Below, piece by piece: positions 63,651 to 64,000 of a stretch of DNA of 64,000 nt (the stretch's first letter is position 1; each line of letters opens with the position of its first letter). The position numbers and the translations under genes are program-made. The stretch covers positions 76,942 to 140,941 of the forward strand of contig DLMH01000054.1 of NCBI GenBank assembly GCA_002478115.1. Direction: 5' to 3'. This stretch comes from Candidatus Acidiferrum typicum (lineage in GTDB: Bacteria > Acidobacteriota > Terriglobia > Acidiferrales > UBA7541). The notes beneath the pieces are model-generated. The model made no database searches, was not told where the DNA came from, and saw nothing but the letters and a program-made list of their open reading frames with translations.

Positions 63651-64000
63651 GCAACCGCTCCGTTGAAGGACTGCCGAATAACTCGCGGAATCTCCTTCGC
63701 ATGCAATGTGGCGTCACGTTTGGAATGGTTTCGATGGAAAGAATCCCTGTGAGGAACTGGGTGAGCATCAATTGGGCCGATAAAGGAGCGAGAGAAAAGA
63801 GTGATGTACGGCGATGATTTAACCGCAAAACTCACGGAGCAATCATGACAGGCGTCACGGAGCACAGTGATGCGCGTCACATTTGCGCGAATCTGCCTGC
63901 CTTTTCCCGTGTGGGTGGCTGCTAGAGCTGGATGAGTCGCAAGATTCCTTCGCGGAAGACGTCAGGCGGCGTAAGCAGGCTCATGCTTATCCGGTTGTTT
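63651..64000. other. Upstream region of the tetraheme cytochrome operon, cut by window edge
   Basis: No gene is supported. A CRP-like palindrome is at 63866-63881 and another short palindrome, tgacaggcgtca, is just beside it at about 63847-63858. The last 100 bases show no recognised feature; a gene may begin beyond the right edge. Confidence 0.5.
63866..63881. promoter_or_regulatory. CRP-like palindrome upstream of the cytochrome/NrfD operon
   Basis: AGTGA-TGCGCG-TCACA (63866-63881) matches the CRP-type consensus TGTGA-N6-TCACA at nine of ten fixed positions. Its centre is about 224 bases before the cytochrome ATG. Halves are identical to those at 44440-44455 upstream of the FNR/CRP-type gene. 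It could also serve an unseen gene to the right. Confidence 0.5.

Overview
The window is about 60% GC, densely coded and chromosomal in character. The gene content points to an Acidobacteriota genome, probably class Terriglobia: an Oar-type TonB-dependent receptor with a carboxypeptidase-regulatory N-terminus, a Ser/Thr kinase fused to TPRs, a VWFA-related secreted protein, secreted Ig-like repeat proteins, and an isc-type Fe-S operon. This is inference from family content; no rRNA gene is present. No phage, insertion sequence or CRISPR array was seen. Three genes look broken (a thiolase remnant, a frameshifted phzF and a sigma factor reduced to region 4), so either gene decay or assembly error is possible.

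Layout. 1-2.9 kb: sugar GHMP kinase (cut by the left edge), a Tat-exported aldo/keto reductase, a small membrane protein and bacterioferritin. 2.9-7.8 kb: xseA, a RelE-type toxin-antitoxin pair, lepA and a PEGA protein. 8-13.7 kb: a TPR-GAF-degenerate GGDEF protein, then a beta-oxidation-like set (thiolase remnant, 3-hydroxyacyl-CoA dehydrogenase, enoyl-CoA hydratase), ribH and nusB. 13.7-20.5 kb, minus strand: phzF, cupin, phosphohexomutase, manC, manA, aspartate aminotransferase and coaD; the middle three make GDP-mannose precursors. 20.7-22.8 kb: an exported GH20 hexosaminidase.

23.0-29.9 kb is an Fe-S assembly operon: Rrf2 regulator, iscS, an unknown small gene, iscU, iscA, hscB with a zinc-ribbon N-terminus, hscA, fdx and iscX. 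A promoter with an overlapping palindrome precedes it, and an intrinsic terminator sits between iscA and hscB. 30-33.7 kb: tRNA-Glu(UUC), a Bax-inhibitor family protein, a SpoT-like HD hydrolase, a DUF488 protein and a KAS III-like synthase. 33.7-38 kb, minus strand: three secreted proteins including a matrixin metalloprotease. 38-47.4 kb: a region-4-only sigma factor with its anti-sigma factor, moaD/moaE, a VWFA protein, an inositol monophosphatase, an FNR/CRP-type regulator and a B12-binding radical SAM enzyme. 47.7-54.8 kb: tRNA-Glu(CUC), the kinase-TPR protein and the TonB-dependent receptor.

The most interesting part is 54.9-63.9 kb. A Tat-signal DUF362 protein, a Tat-signal AmmeMemoRadiSam radical SAM enzyme and a signal-peptide-bearing MEMO-AMMECR1 fusion converge on an operon for a membrane-anchored tetraheme cytochrome, a Tat-signal 4x[4Fe-4S] protein, an NrfD-type quinol-interacting membrane subunit and a membrane protein with a catalytically degenerate spermidine-synthase domain. 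Together these look like an exported redox and maturation module of unknown function. A CRP-like palindrome lies upstream of this operon and another upstream of the window's own FNR/CRP-type gene, suggesting a shared regulator.
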